A DNA stretch of 64,000 nucleotides. Origin: Prorocentrum cordatum. Its lineage: Eukaryota; Sar; Dinophyceae; Prorocentrales; Prorocentraceae. Numbering within the stretch: position 1 is the stretch's first letter; each line of letters starts with the position of its first letter. This document shows positions 9,728 to 19,282 of the stretch, one piece after another. The stretch is taken from assembly GCA_963575745.1 (NCBI GenBank), contig CAUYUJ010013958.1, positions 19,406 to 83,405 on the forward strand, given 5' to 3'. Both the position numbers and the translations under genes were made by a program. The notes beneath the pieces are model-generated. The model was given only the letters and a program-made list of their open reading frames with translations, was not told where the DNA came from and searched no databases.

Positions 9728-9886
9728 CGGGAGCTATTCCACAAAGGTGTCGTGGGCGGAGTTCGTGGGTCAGCCTTAGTCAGCTACAAGGCCGGGATCA
9801 GCGCGTGTGGAAAAGGCGAGCAGTGGCAGTGGGCGCTGGCGCTGCTCAGCGAGATGTGGGAGGCGAAGCTGGAGCTCGACGCAATC
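9728..9886 (+). pseudogene. PPR fragment, one unit
   Basis: The frame reads GVVGGVRGSALVSYKAGISA and then one PPR unit (CGKGEQWQWALALLSEM, ending LELDAI). Relative to the canonical unit, Asn of YNAGIS is replaced by Lys. It stops at GCAATC, then CTACCCTACAGCAC, a degraded start of the next unit. No start codon or further domain is attached. Confidence 0.65.
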
Positions 9887-10810
9887 TACCCTACAGCACA
9901 AGGAGCAGCGCGTGGTGCACTGCTCTGGTGGCAGCGGTCGGGAGGGCCCGCCGGGAGGGCCTGCGCCTCCCAGACGGCCCAAGCGAGTCCAAGGTCCACG
10001 AGGCCTCCAAGTTCGCCGAAGATGCCCCCGACGCGGCCGAGGACTGCCTCAATACTTTCATATTGCCCAAGATGGCGTCCAGACGGCCTCAGAGGGGCAG
10101 CCCAAGACGGCTTCCAGACAGCCGCAATACCTTCCAACAGGCTCCTAGAGCGCTCCAAGAGTATGCCCAGCAGGGCCTTCCAGTGCTAAACGATAGTGTT
10201 TCTGCTGGGTCGTTTGAATTTTCGAGCACTCCCGACTTTGAGGCCCTTGCAGCGTCCACGACGGCCCAACAGCTCCCAAGATCGCCCCAGGCAGGGCCAA
10301 GAGGCCTCTGAAGAGAATCTCAACGCGGCTCGCCCCTAGACGGCCCAAGACGGCCCTGTTGGGGCCAGGCCAGGAGGCCGTGCCATCTGGAGGCGGTTCC
10401 ACGACCTCCCGGGGCGGCCCAGGGCCCTCTCAGCCCTGCGCCTGGATTTTTTTTGCCAAAGCAATCCTCGCGGCCATGCTTGATTGATATATCCTCTGGT
10501 GTGATGTGGTCTGATCACAACGAAAACTGCCAGAACACTAGGTTCAGACGGCTTGGTTGCTGGGTTTTGTCTGGCAGCCCTGCGCCTGGAGGCTGGGACC
10601 ATGTGATGTGAGGAAATGCGGCATGTTTCCTCACATGGTTCTGGCGCCCTGGAGCTGCTCCTGAAGGCCTCCCGGGTGCCATCTGGGAGCGGTTCCTGGT
10701 GCGTCCGGGGCGGCCTCCGGCCCAAGAGGCGCCCAAGAAGACCCAAGATGGCCCAGAGATGGGTCGTTGCGTTCCCTTGCCAGGGCAGATGCGGATTTGC
10801 TCCACGGGTG
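9887..10810. repeat. Spacer tract, paralogous to 26.7-27.55 kb
   Basis: At 9930-10,330 the sequence aligns by eye with 26,735-27,090 (shared GGGAGGGCCTGCGCCTCCC, TCCAAGTTCGCCGAAGA, ATGCCCAGCAGGGCCT/ACGCCCAGCAGGGCCT, CAGCTCCCAAGATC). At 10,690-10,810 it aligns with 27,425-27,535. AAGACGGCC runs fill the rest. No gene is recognised between 10,330 and 10,690. Confidence 0.65.
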
Positions 10811-10927
10811 TACACTATAGTAAGCTACAACGCAGGGATTAGCGCGTGCGAGAAGTGCGAGCAGTGGAAATGGGCTGTAGCGCTGCTCAGCAAGATGCGG
10901 GAGACGAAGCTTGAGCCCGACGTCATC
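10811..10927 (+). pseudogene. PPR fragment, one unit
   Basis: The frame reads YTIVSYNAGISACEKCEQW and continues through ALLSKMRETKLEPDVI. The sequence then degrades into TCTACTAAATTGCAG. The lead-in CTCCACGGGTGTACACTATAG differs from the GGTCAGCCCTAGTC type and matches that at 27,505. Confidence 0.65.
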
Positions 10928-12196
10928 TCTACTAAATTGCAGACATACGCGCGCGCGAAGGACGCTGTCCCAACGGCTCGTCCAGCGCCCCGGCGGGCCT
11001 TCGGGGCGGCCCTGGGCCGCTTCAAGACGTCCCAAGGCGCTCCAAGACGCCCGAAGAGAGCCCCAAGAGCGCCTTAAGACGGTCAGAGACGCTCCCCAGG
11101 CCGCTCCAAGACGCCCAAGATAGCTGCAAGACAGTCCAAGAGACCGCCAAGACACCCTACGAGGGCCCCAAGAAGCAAGACTAATATTGCCGTTTTTTCT
11201 ACAACGTCCAAGACGGCCCGAAAAGGCCCTCAAGATTGCCCAAGACGGCCCTAAAGGCCCCCAAGAGGGCCCCAAGACGGGCCACGACGGCCCCAGGGCG
11301 GCAAATGAGGCGCCCAAGATTGCCCCAGAGGACCCCACAATGGCCCGAAGAGAGGCTCGAGACGGCGCAAGACGGTTTCAAGACGGCCCGAGACAAGACC
11401 GTCCAAGAGGAGCCCAGATGGCCCAAGAGGGTCGCACAATGCTCCGAAGATCCCCAAAAGATCACCTGAGGGGCCCTCAACCAGCCCCGAAGAGGCCCCC
11501 AAAAGGCTTCAAAGCCGCCTCCAATAGAGGGGGCCCAGCGCCCCTGACACGCCCCAGAGACTTTCGCTTGCAACAGAAATCCAACAAAGCAGCCTCCCAA
11601 ACCGTGGTTTCTTGTTGAATTCTTATTCGGTTTGAAGCCCTCTTGGAGCTCTTCTGAGCTCCCTTGGGAGCGCCCTGCGAGCTTCCCCCCGCGATCCCAG
11701 AACCTTTCTGCGAGCTTCTCGGCCGCCCAATCAAGAGCCGCGGGCCCCATGGTGCCCAGGAGGGCGTCCAATTCAATAAACATCGAACAAGACGGCAAGT
11801 CCAACCCAACAGCAATTTTCGCTAAATTCTTGCGAAAATAAGAAAAACTCTTGGAGCCTTCTTGGGTGCCCTGCAAGCGGTGGACCGTAGAGGGGGGGTT
11901 ATTCCAAGGTGGGGTTAGGGAGCGAACCCAGGATGCTCTTTCTGCAAACCTCTCGCCTGCCCATCAGGAGCCCTGGAGGCGCCAAGCAAGACGGCTCAAG
12001 CGAGCCTCGAGTGGTCCCCAAGAAAGCCCCAACAGGGCTCAAGGATTGCCACAGAGAGTCCAAGGCGCGCCCCACGACGACCCCAGACTCCCAGCGTGGC
12101 TCCAAGATGGACCGGGAGCGCCCGAAGAAAGCCCGCGAGGCCACCAGGACCGCGCAGGAGGTCCTTGCTGAGGGTCCCACGATGCCCAAATCTTGG
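10928..12196. repeat. GGCCC/AAGACGG spacer; no gene recognised
   Basis: At 10,960-11,520 and 11,960-12,190 the tracts are dense AAGACGGCCC and CCCAAGAGGGCC repeats. The interval 11,530-11,940 is less repetitive and contains AT-richer patches (CTTGCGAAAATAAGAAAAAC) but no motif or domain that I recognise. Confidence 0.6.
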
Positions 12197-12393
12197 AGGC
12201 CTAGAAATTGGCACCAACACCAACACAGGGGGGTTGCCTCAACAGGGGGAAGATGATCTTAGATTTCGGTGTTGGTGGCAATATGTCGGTCACCCTGGAA
12301 GCCAGAATATTACCACCATCGCTGAGATCGGGATCTTCTTCCCTCGGTGGAGGCACGCCACCGATCTTGGTGTTGGTGTCAACCTCTAGGCCT
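12197..12393. mobile_element. Foldback element with about 70-bp inverted arms
   Basis: The 197-bp element begins AGGCCTAGAAATTGGCACC and ends with a partner arm whose reverse complement begins AGGCCTAGAGGTTGACACC. The arms match over about 70 bp with substitutions and small gaps. A second inner pairing (GGTGGCAATAT with ATATTACCACC) makes it nearly a complete palindrome. No coding capacity or clear target duplication is seen. It resembles a non-autonomous foldback or MITE-like transposon. Confidence 0.75.
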
Positions 12394-12714
12394 GCGAAAA
12401 TCATAGATTCCCTTTTCGGTCATCGAAAGAATGCCAAAGTCTCGCCACGTCGGGGCAGGCGCGGCCCCAGACTGCTCTCGAGGGGCCTCTCTCGGGCCGC
12501 CGCAGGGCGGCCCCGGAGCTTCCGAAGCTGGCCCCAAGGCGGGCCCTTGCGGCTAGCCTTTCCTTGGCACCGCTCGGACGTGTGCATTTTTCCTTCGGCA
12601 AGGAGCATCCTTGATCATGTGGCGCAAAAACCACGCACGAAACCGACAAAAAACACAGGGAATGGACGTCCGAGCGATGGCCAGTTTCGGCATCATCTTC
12701 ACCGCTCCCCCGAG
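12394..12714. other. No gene recognised
   Basis: GC-rich sequence (CTCGGGCCGCCGCAGGGC) is followed by an AT-richer stretch near 12,600-12,660. Nothing is identifiable. Confidence 0.5.
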
Positions 12715-12790
12715 AACCATTTCAGAAAGATTTCGTGGACGGAGTCCTCGGGTCAGCCCTATGGCTGGCACCAGCGCGCGCGGGAAGGGA
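12715..12790 (+). pseudogene. PPR lead-in without a PPR unit
   Basis: The frame reads LPREPFQKDFVDGVLGSAL, the conserved peptide that precedes PPR units at 7112, and then departs into LAPARAGRESC instead of SYNAGISACEKG. Bases after GGTCAGCCCTATGG keep only traces of the unit (CAGCGCGCGCGGGAAGG). Confidence 0.6.
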
Positions 12791-13525
12791 AAGCTGCCAA
12801 GTGTGCGAGATCGGCCTCGGCGGGCCCTTGGAACGCCGCGGGCGCGCCCCAGCGCGCCTCTGGGCGGCTCCAGCGCGCGTCAGAACGCCTCGGCCCCAGG
12901 CGTCCCCGACACGGTTTCAGGACGTTCAGACGTGCTTCCAGACGGCCCGAGGGGCATCCAAGCTCCTCCAAGAGGGCTCCCAGAAGCAAAAATCGCCCCA
13001 AACCTGGAGAAACGCAGAATTTTAACATATTCGCATTCCTCGTGCCCACGGAGCCCAAAACGCATATACCGGCCCCCAAGATCGCCCCAAGAGGGCCTCC
13101 AGGGGGCCCCAGGACGGTCCAAGGCGGCCCCAGGACAGCGCCCAGGACAGCCCAAGAGGGCTCGAAGAGCGGCCCAAGACGGGCCCGAGGCAGCCCTAGA
13201 GGCGCCCAAGAACATCCAAAATTGCTTAAGACTGCCCAAGAGGCGCCCAAGACGACCCCAAGAGGCCCCCAAGAGGCCCAAAGGAGAGGGCGTCCAAAAT
13301 GGCCCAAAAGCCGACAGGGGCCACAGAGATGTCCCGAGCATGCCCCGAAGAAGGTCTCAAGAGTGTCCAGACACCCCGAGAAGGCTCCTAACGCGCAGCC
13401 CAAGTAAACCAAATGGACAGTTACTCCAGCGTCCCATCGGTGATCCTCCCGTGCCCCCAGCGCCTGAGCGGCCCCACTGCGGTGTCCACACCATGGCAGG
13501 CAGATTCCGCGGCCGGAAGGCCGCG
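12791..13525. repeat. GGCCC/AAGACGG spacer
   Basis: AAGACGGCC runs are densest at 12,940-13,000 and 13,070-13,400. There is a short AT-richer patch at 13,010-13,070. No gene is seen. Confidence 0.6.
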
Positions 13526-13644
13526 GGTCAACCCTAGTCAGCTACAACGCAGGGATCAGCGCGTGCGGTAAGTGCGAGCAGTGGCCGCGGGCTCTGGCGC
13601 TGCTCAGTGAGATGCGGGAGACGAAGCAGGAGCCCGACGTCATC
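13526..13644 (+). pseudogene. PPR fragment, one unit
   Basis: The frame reads STLVSYNAGISACGKCEQW and then ALALLSEMRETKQEPDVI. It ends at GTCATC followed by GATACCACAGTACG, the degraded next unit. It stands at the start of a segment that is paralogous to 29.4-30.05 kb. Confidence 0.65.
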
Positions 13645-14022
13645 GATACCACAGTACGCCGGGCTCGGCCCGGCTCGGCCCTCTGCGGGCAGGCGTTCGG
13701 AGCTCCCAGGGGCCCCGAGGAGGGCCCGAAGACGGCCGAAGACCGTCCAAGAGGGCCTCCGAGACGGGCCCCGAGCGCTCGAAGACGCCCAAGACAGCCG
13801 CCCGACGGCCCAAGAGGCCACCAACATGCTCCAAGTGGGCTCCAGAGAGATCCCCAGGAGAGCCCGAACAAGGAAAAATCGTCCCAATCCCGAGGGAAGA
13901 CGTACATTTCAGGAGTTCCTGTGCTTTTCGTCTTCCAAGCGTCCAAGACGGCCAGACAAGCCCTCAAGATCGTCCCAAGACGCCTCAGGAGGCTGCCGGG
14001 AGAGCCCCAAGACGGCTCAAGA
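13645..14022. repeat. Spacer segment, paralogous to 29,480-29,765
   Basis: The segment shares GAGGGCCCGAAGACGGCCGA, GTGGGCTCCAGAGAGA/GTGGGTTCCAGAGAGA, CGTGCTTTTCGTCTTC-type sequence and CCAAGACGCCTCAGGAGGCT with the later copy in the same order. It is probably intronic or intergenic. Confidence 0.65.
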
Positions 14023-14193
14023 TCGGGGGTGGACAGACCTCCTACCCTGACACGTCGATTAAGGAATTGGCCGTTTTCGGTTCGCGAAAGGGCGTCGCGG
14101 CCGTCATTTTTGCGGGTCCAGTTCCGTCGGTTTCGGTCCCAGGCCGTTTTCACTAAGGGGAGGTCTACTAAAGGGAGTTTTGTCCACCGCCGA
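14023..14193. mobile_element. 171-bp inverted-repeat element with 5-bp target duplication (MITE-like)
   Basis: The left end is TCGGGGGTGGACAGA; the reverse complement of the right end is TCGGCGGTGGACAAA (two mismatches in 15). The element is flanked by CAAGA on both sides (14,018-14,022 and 14,194-14,198). The paralogous segment at 29,755-29,775 lacks it and reads CTCCAAAAATCTGCGCC, so an empty site is present in the same window. There is no open frame of note. The enzyme that moved it is unknown. Confidence 0.8.
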
Positions 14194-14198
14194 CAAGA

Positions 14199-14679
14199 CT
14201 GCGCCAGGACGGCTCCTCAGGCGCCCATGGCGGCCCCAAGAGGGGGCCAGGACAGGGTGGGAGCGCCCCCGAGGGGCCCCAAGAGGGGGCCAGGAGGGCC
14301 CCAAGGGAGCCCCGAAAAGGCCCCATGACGTATGTACGTGGGTGCCCCTCTCGCAAGCCCAAGAAGCATATCAAGTACATGCGGTTTGGGGCCCTCTTGC
14401 GGCGAGGGCGCTCTTGCGGCCCTCTTAGGGCCTTCGGGCCCCTCCAAGACAGGGCCAGGTGCATTCTGCCACAGAAAGGCCTCTCGTGACAGAATGGTGG
14501 GCCCGCGCCCGGCAGCGGCCTGGAGACCTCCTGGAGCCCTCTTGGGGCCCTCTGGGGGCCCTCTTCGTGCCCTCTGGCACGACGGCCCCAAGACGGTCCC
14601 GACACTGCCCCAGGGACGCCCGAGCCGTTCAACTTCCATGAGCTGTTCACCCACGGTGCGCGAGCCCCAGGTTCAGCAC
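14199..14679. repeat. Spacer segment, paralogous to 29,769-30,048
   Basis: Both copies contain TGCGCCAGGACGGCTCCTCA, AAGAGGGGGCCAGGAGGGCC, GTGCATTCTGCC, GAAAGGCCTCTCGTG, GGCCCGCGCCCGGC and TCGTGCCCTCTGGCACGAC in the same order. Copy 1 carries about 110 extra bases around 14,335-14,448. No gene is seen. Confidence 0.65.
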
Positions 14680-14817
14680 ACCGTGGACTTAATCCACGAG
14701 CTCACACTAGTCACCTACAGCGCTGGGATCAGCGCGTGCGAGAAGGGCGATCAGTGGCAACGGGCACTGGCGCTGCTCAGCGAGATACGAGAGGCGACAC
14801 TGGAACCCGACGTCATC
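14680..14817 (+). pseudogene. PPR fragment, one unit
   Basis: The frame reads DLIHELTLVTYSAGISACEK, then GDQWQRALALLSEIREATLEPDVI. It stops at GTCATC followed by TGTATTACAGCACC. The lead-in (GTGGACTTAATCCACGAGC) differs from the other type. Confidence 0.65.
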
Positions 14818-15835
14818 TGTATTACAGCACCAGACTCAGCGCGTACCAGGTGGGGGCATGAAATCCGCCCGCCGGGCTCGCGGTGGTGGCGCCTCCGCGG
14901 CCCCGCTCGGGCGGCGCCGACGACCTGCCTCGAGAGAGCCCCCGGAGCGACACCCTGCCGCGCAGGAAGGCTCCCAGACGGCCCGAGAAGGCCCGCCCGC
15001 GCCGGGTCCCACAAAGCTCCTGCGTGGCTTCCGAGAGGGCCACGGACGGAAATTATTGAGTGTCTGCAGGTGTTTCCCGCACTTCCGTTGGCGATCCGAG
15101 AAGCCGCCCAATTCGTCCGGAGGGCGCCCAGGGAGCTCCGAAGACGAGCCCCTACGACGGCCCTGGAGACTCAAGTCGGCGGCGGGGACTCCCAAGACGG
15201 CCGAACAGCCCCCCAAGACGGCCCCAAGGGGGGTCCAAGAGGGCCAGCTTTGGAGCGCTCCCCGCCCGTCCGCCCCCCCCCACTGCCAGCAAGCCCCCAA
15301 GAAGCCCCCCATGGCTCCCAGACGGCCTCCGGGACGCTTCCCAACACGAACATGTTCCTGAAATTACCTCGCAGTCTACTGGAAGGCCTCTGGGATGTGG
15401 TTGTTTCAAATCATCTTGCGCCTCCTCCTCCTTCTCCTCCCCGTCCTCGCTCTCCTCCGCCACAGGAGCTCCGAACGACTGTCGCTTCCTCTTACGATCG
15501 CTTCTCCAGCAACAATGCGCCCAACCCGCCACGAGAAGCCTCCCAGTTCGTCCGGAGGGCGCCCACGGAGCTCCCAAGACGAGCCCCTACGACGACCCCG
15601 CAGACCCTCAAGACGTCTCCAGGGACTTCCAATGCAGCCGAACAGCCCATCAAACCCTTAGGCAGCAAACCCCTAAAGAGCTCCCAGGAGGCTCCCGAAC
15701 GGCCTCCAGGACGCTCCCCAGCAACACCTTCGAAACGGCCCGGACATGCTCCTTGAAGGCCCCAGTTCCCGAAAGTGCTGGCAGCACTAGGGGTTCTTAC
15801 TTCTGCTAACCATCTCGGGGCCCTCGCCGCAAAAT
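14818..15835. repeat. Spacer with a tandemly duplicated segment of about 440 bp
   Basis: The block at 15,095-15,195 recurs at 15,535-15,635 (TTCGTCCGGAGGGCGCCCA, GACGAGCCCCTACGACG), and a CGGCCTCCGGGACGCT motif follows each. The CT-rich stretch at 15,405-15,490, ending CCGCCACAGGAGCTCC, matches 24,265-24,365 and looks like a splice acceptor. No gene is recognised. Confidence 0.6.
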
Positions 15836-15972
15836 CGCCGCCGTGCCGCCCATCGCCGTCGCCGCCCGTCGCCGCCATCCCCGCCCGTCGCCGCCCGTGC
15901 CGCCCATCGCCGCCCGTCGCCGCCCGTCGCCGTCGCCGCCCGTCGCCGCCCGTGCCGCCAGTCGCCGTCGCC
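15836..15972 (+). repeat. CCGTCGCCGCCCAT-type GC array
   Basis: A degenerate array of GTCGCCGCCC, GCCATCGCCG and related units; it carries no coding signal. Confidence 0.7.
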
Positions 15973-16083
15973 GCATCGCATACATTGCACCGCATAGATT
16001 GCATTACATCGGTTGCAGCGCATACATCGCACCACATAGATTGCATCGCATAGACTGCATTACATAGGTCGCATCGCATACAT
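15973..16083 (+). repeat. TTGCAYCRCATA minisatellite, locus 1
   Basis: Units of about 13-14 bp such as ATTGCATCGCATAG and CATCGCACCACATA are repeated. The same family appears at 21,873-21,972, 23,355-23,485 and 23,805-24,000. Confidence 0.75.
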
Positions 16084-16139
16084 TCTCCTCTCAAAAAAAG
16101 ATTTCGGATCCACCACCACCCCACAGGTTTATTGGCCCA

Positions 16140-16880
16140 TCTTTTCGCATTGCAATTTGCATGTGATTATGCCCCATCGTCCATCCTAAATTTGATTTCG
16201 TATCATCCCAGCCGAGCCGGTATCGACCCCCCCCCCTCCATCCCTTGCAAACAGTACTATGCGCGCGCACTCGTTTATCCCAAATCGCCAGTTGTCAATA
16301 ATCCCTTGCGAAAAAATGAGACGAAGTACACGCGCGCGTCGTCGCGCGCGCATGCCACAATCCTTCAAAAACCGTTGGTTTCGTAAGGAATTCAAAATCG
16401 AGAGTCCCAAAAACACATAAGAACACCAGGTTTCGCAACACGGAATTCCCCAAAAAGCTTGCGCGCGCGTTCTTGCACATTATTTTGAAAACCATTGGTT
16501 TTTCATCATGTTCATCAAATGCAACTAATAGGGCTTCGTGCGCGCGCATGTCGAAATCGTTCGAACGCCCTTGCGCGCGTGCTGGGGTGGTACGACGCGT
16601 GTCAAATAATACCATGCGGGCCACTCTCGCGCGTCTGCCGCGCGCGCATTTCGAACTTCTTCCGAAACCTTCATCACCGACGCGAGGACGCCGTCATCGT
16701 CGTCGGCGTGATCAGCATCGGCGCCGTCACTGGCTGCCCCGCCGTCGCTGTCAGCATCGCCACTAGCATCGCCACCAGTTGGCCGCTGCGCGCGCGAGCA
16801 TGCGCGGGCTAGAGCGGCCGCAGAAACGTACCAGCCAACACCCAACATTCATCGCAGTCGCTTCCGCATGCGTGTTGCAA
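16140..16880 (+). repeat. Composite repeat, copy A, without the GTC array
   Basis: The copy contains the landmarks GGTATCGACCCCCC, TACTATGCGCGCGCACTCG, CGCGCGCATGCC, ATCCTTCAAAAACC and TTTCGCAACACGG seen in the copies at 19.3-23.3 kb. Instead of the long GTC array it carries GACGCGAGGACGCCGTCATC, a segment repeated at 23,487-23,770. No gene. Confidence 0.7.
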
Positions 16881-17152
16881 ACCAAGTTGTGGGTGGGTGG
16901 GTGGGATGACTGCGTGAGCAGTGGAGTTGACAACTTCAAGCTCGGCAAGTGTATTCTCTTTTCTGGGGAAAAAATGGGTTCTACCACCCTCCCTCCCGTC
17001 GGGGTTAAAGATCCCCCGGGAACCGATGCAAAACACATATGAGTCTGACCCAATGTCCATCCTACCAATGAAATCATACTATCCCATCCAGGCCAGTATC
17101 GACCCCCCCCCCGCCATCCTCTGCACAAAATACTATGCGCGCGCACTCGTTC
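16881..17152 (+). repeat. Composite repeat, spacer part, interrupted at its right end
   Basis: The sequence has GGGTGGGTGGGATG, AGCAGTGGAG, AACCGATGCAAAACACAT, CCCAATGTCCATCC and ACTATGCGCGCGCACTCG in the usual order. It then breaks at about 17,153 inside the motif that continues as TCATGAGTTTTCAAGAATCC in copy C. The continuation reappears at about 19,283. Confidence 0.65.
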
Positions 17153-17344
17153 ATCAATTATTCATTGCGTGGAGCTCCACATATGTGCATCTATTCGCAT
17201 GGACCTGTCCGCCGTGAGCGTCTAGGCGCAAGAGTTTTCGAATATAAGCGGGCTTGAGTTGTGACGGTCTGGTCATGAATATAATTGCGAATGAACTGGA
17301 GTGCGAATGAGACTCAGTAGTACGAGCGCGTCTCTACACATGAG

Positions 17345-17875
17345 CCTGGGGCCTCCTGGGGCATCCTGAAACCTCCTGGGGCTTCCTGGGGCCTCAAGGA
17401 GCCTCTTGGGGCCCGTAGCATCGTAGCCGCAGGAGAAGGGCAATCTATAGGACCACACGTAAAACATCAAGGACTCGTGCCCCAGGGGAGGCCCAATCAA
17501 AAGGAACATACGTAAAACATTTAGGATTGTACACACAGGAGGAGGACAATCAATAGAAACATACGTATACCACCAAGGATTCGTGCTCCAGGTGAGGCCC
17601 AATCTATAGGAGCATGCGTGAAACACATGGGATTGGAGCCACTCCTGTTGCCTTATGAGGCCTCCTGCTCCTCGGGCCTCTCGGGACCTCCTGTTGCCCT
17701 CTGGGGTCTCCTGAGGCTTCCTGGAGCTTCTTGGGGCCTCCTGGAGCCTCTTGGGAAATAGTGGGGCCTCTTGAGTCTTCCTGTGGCCTACTGATGCCTC
17801 CTGGGACCTCATGTGGCCTCCTGGGGCCTCCTGGAGCCTGCTGGAGCCTCCTGTGGCATCCTGGGGAGAATTTGT
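17345..17875. repeat. CTCCTGGGGC-type degenerate repeat
   Basis: Irregular units GGGGCCTCCTG, GGAGCCTCTTG and GGGACCTCCTG fill 17,345-17,410 and 17,640-17,875. A related tract lies at 18,700-18,860. It resembles a reverse-complement variant of the GGCCC/AAGACGG spacer family. Confidence 0.65.
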
Positions 17876-18237
17876 GCCCACGAGTCTGGCCACCAAACCA
17901 GGCAAACCGATCGAGGCATCCTCAACATCTGGCCCCCCTGGGGGGCGAAAATGAGCGCCTCGCTCGAGACATCCTCCAAATCAGCTCTGAAAACGAAGGA
18001 TGATCGCGACCAACACAGGCGTGAGACACCCCTGGCGGCCCCCCCTTAGGAGGCGCCTAACACGAGACATCTTCAAACTCTGCTCCGAAAACGAAGGATG
18101 CTCGCGACCAAAACAGGCAAACCGCTCGAGACATCCCCGCCATTTTGGCGCGAACGGAAGCCGTGCGATACCCCCTGGCGGCCCCCTTTAGGAATGCTAA
18201 AACCAGCAAGCCGCTCGAGACATCCTCATCATCTGCT
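17876..18237 (+). repeat. Tandem repeat of about 75-110 bp, three to four diverged copies
   Basis: Each unit contains GAAAACGAAGGATG, CGACC(A)AA and CGCTCGAGACATCC in order. The copies begin near 17,890, 17,985, 18,080 and 18,150. No gene. Confidence 0.6.
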
Positions 18238-18440
18238 CATCGTCGTCATCATCACCATCACCATCACCATCACCATCATCATCATCATCATCATCAGCAG
18301 CATCAGCAGCATCAGCATCAGCATCAGCATCATCATCATCAGCAGCAGCAGCAGCATCACCATACTCATCCATCATTCACCATCACCATCATACTCACAG
18401 CATGCTCTCGCCATACCATGGTCATCATCATGACACGCAT
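18238..18440 (+). repeat. CAT/ATC triplet array
   Basis: The array is CATCACCATCACCATC and CATCAGCAGCATCAG with interruptions. Frames read His, Ile or Ser runs. It is a microsatellite, not a gene. Confidence 0.85.
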
Positions 18441-18879
18441 CATCCTCGTCTAGTGCAAAGAAGGAGGAGGGAGGGGAGGGATGATGATGAGGGGTCCGGC
18501 GTGGTCAGAGAATTAATCACTGCGTGGAGCTCCTCATATGTGCATCTATTCGCATGGACCTGTCCGCCGTGAGTGTCTAGGCGCAAGAGTTTTCGAATAT
18601 AAGCGGGCTTGAGTTGTGACGGTCTGGTCATGAATCGAATTGCGAAAGAATTGGAGCGTGAATGAGTCTCAGTAGTACGAGCGCGTCTCTGCGCATGAGC
18701 CTGGGGCATCCTGAAACCTCATGGGGCCTCCTGGGGCCTCAAGGAGCCTCTTGGGGCCTCCTGGGGCCTCTTGGGGCTTGAAGTGGCCTCCTGAGGCCTC
18801 CTGGAGCCTCGCGTGGCTTCCTGAGGCCTCCTGGAGCCTTCTGGGACCTCCTAGGGAGGAATCGTGCCCCAGGAGAGGC

Positions 18880-18881
<2 letters not shown>

Positions 18882-18919
<38 letters not shown>

Positions 18920-18934
18920 TATATATATATATAG
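18882..18934. repeat. AT dinucleotide array
   Basis: A nearly pure (AT)n run with one GAG interruption. It lies inside the right direct repeat of the 2.1-kb block and is absent from the left one. Confidence 0.9.
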
Positions 18935-19282
18935 GAACAGACGTAAATAGAACATTGCGGATCGGAGCCGCAGGAGAAGGGCAATCTATAGGACCACACG
19001 TAAAACACCAAGGACTTTGCCCCAGGGGAGGCCCAATATATAAGAACATACGTAAAACATTTAGGAATGTATACACAGGAGGAGGACAATCAATAGAAAC
19101 ATACGTATGACACCAAGGATTCGTGCTCCAGGTGAGGCCCAATCTATACGAGCATACGTCAAACACATGGGATTGGAACCAGTCCTGTTGCCTTATGAGG
19201 CCTCCTACTCCTCGGGCTTCTCGGGGCCTCCTGTTGCCTTCTGGGTCAGAGAATAAGAAGAAACCCCACCCTCTGGATGCGG

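Larger units (their letters stand above)
17153..19282. mobile_element. 2.1-kb block with long terminal-type direct repeats, nested in the composite repeat
   Basis: The block starts near TTCATTGCGTGGAGCTCC (17,160) and splits a composite repeat copy. Its left part (17,160-17,715) and right part (18,512-19,245) share a long segment in direct orientation: GTGCATCTATTCGCATGGAC, GAATATAAGCGGGCTTGAG, CTCAGTAGTACGAGCGCGTC and AGGAGAAGGGCAATCTATAG occur in both in the same order. The right copy holds an extra AT array. No reverse transcriptase, integrase or transposase motif is present. It could be a coding-deficient LTR-type element or a duplicated satellite. Confidence 0.5.
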
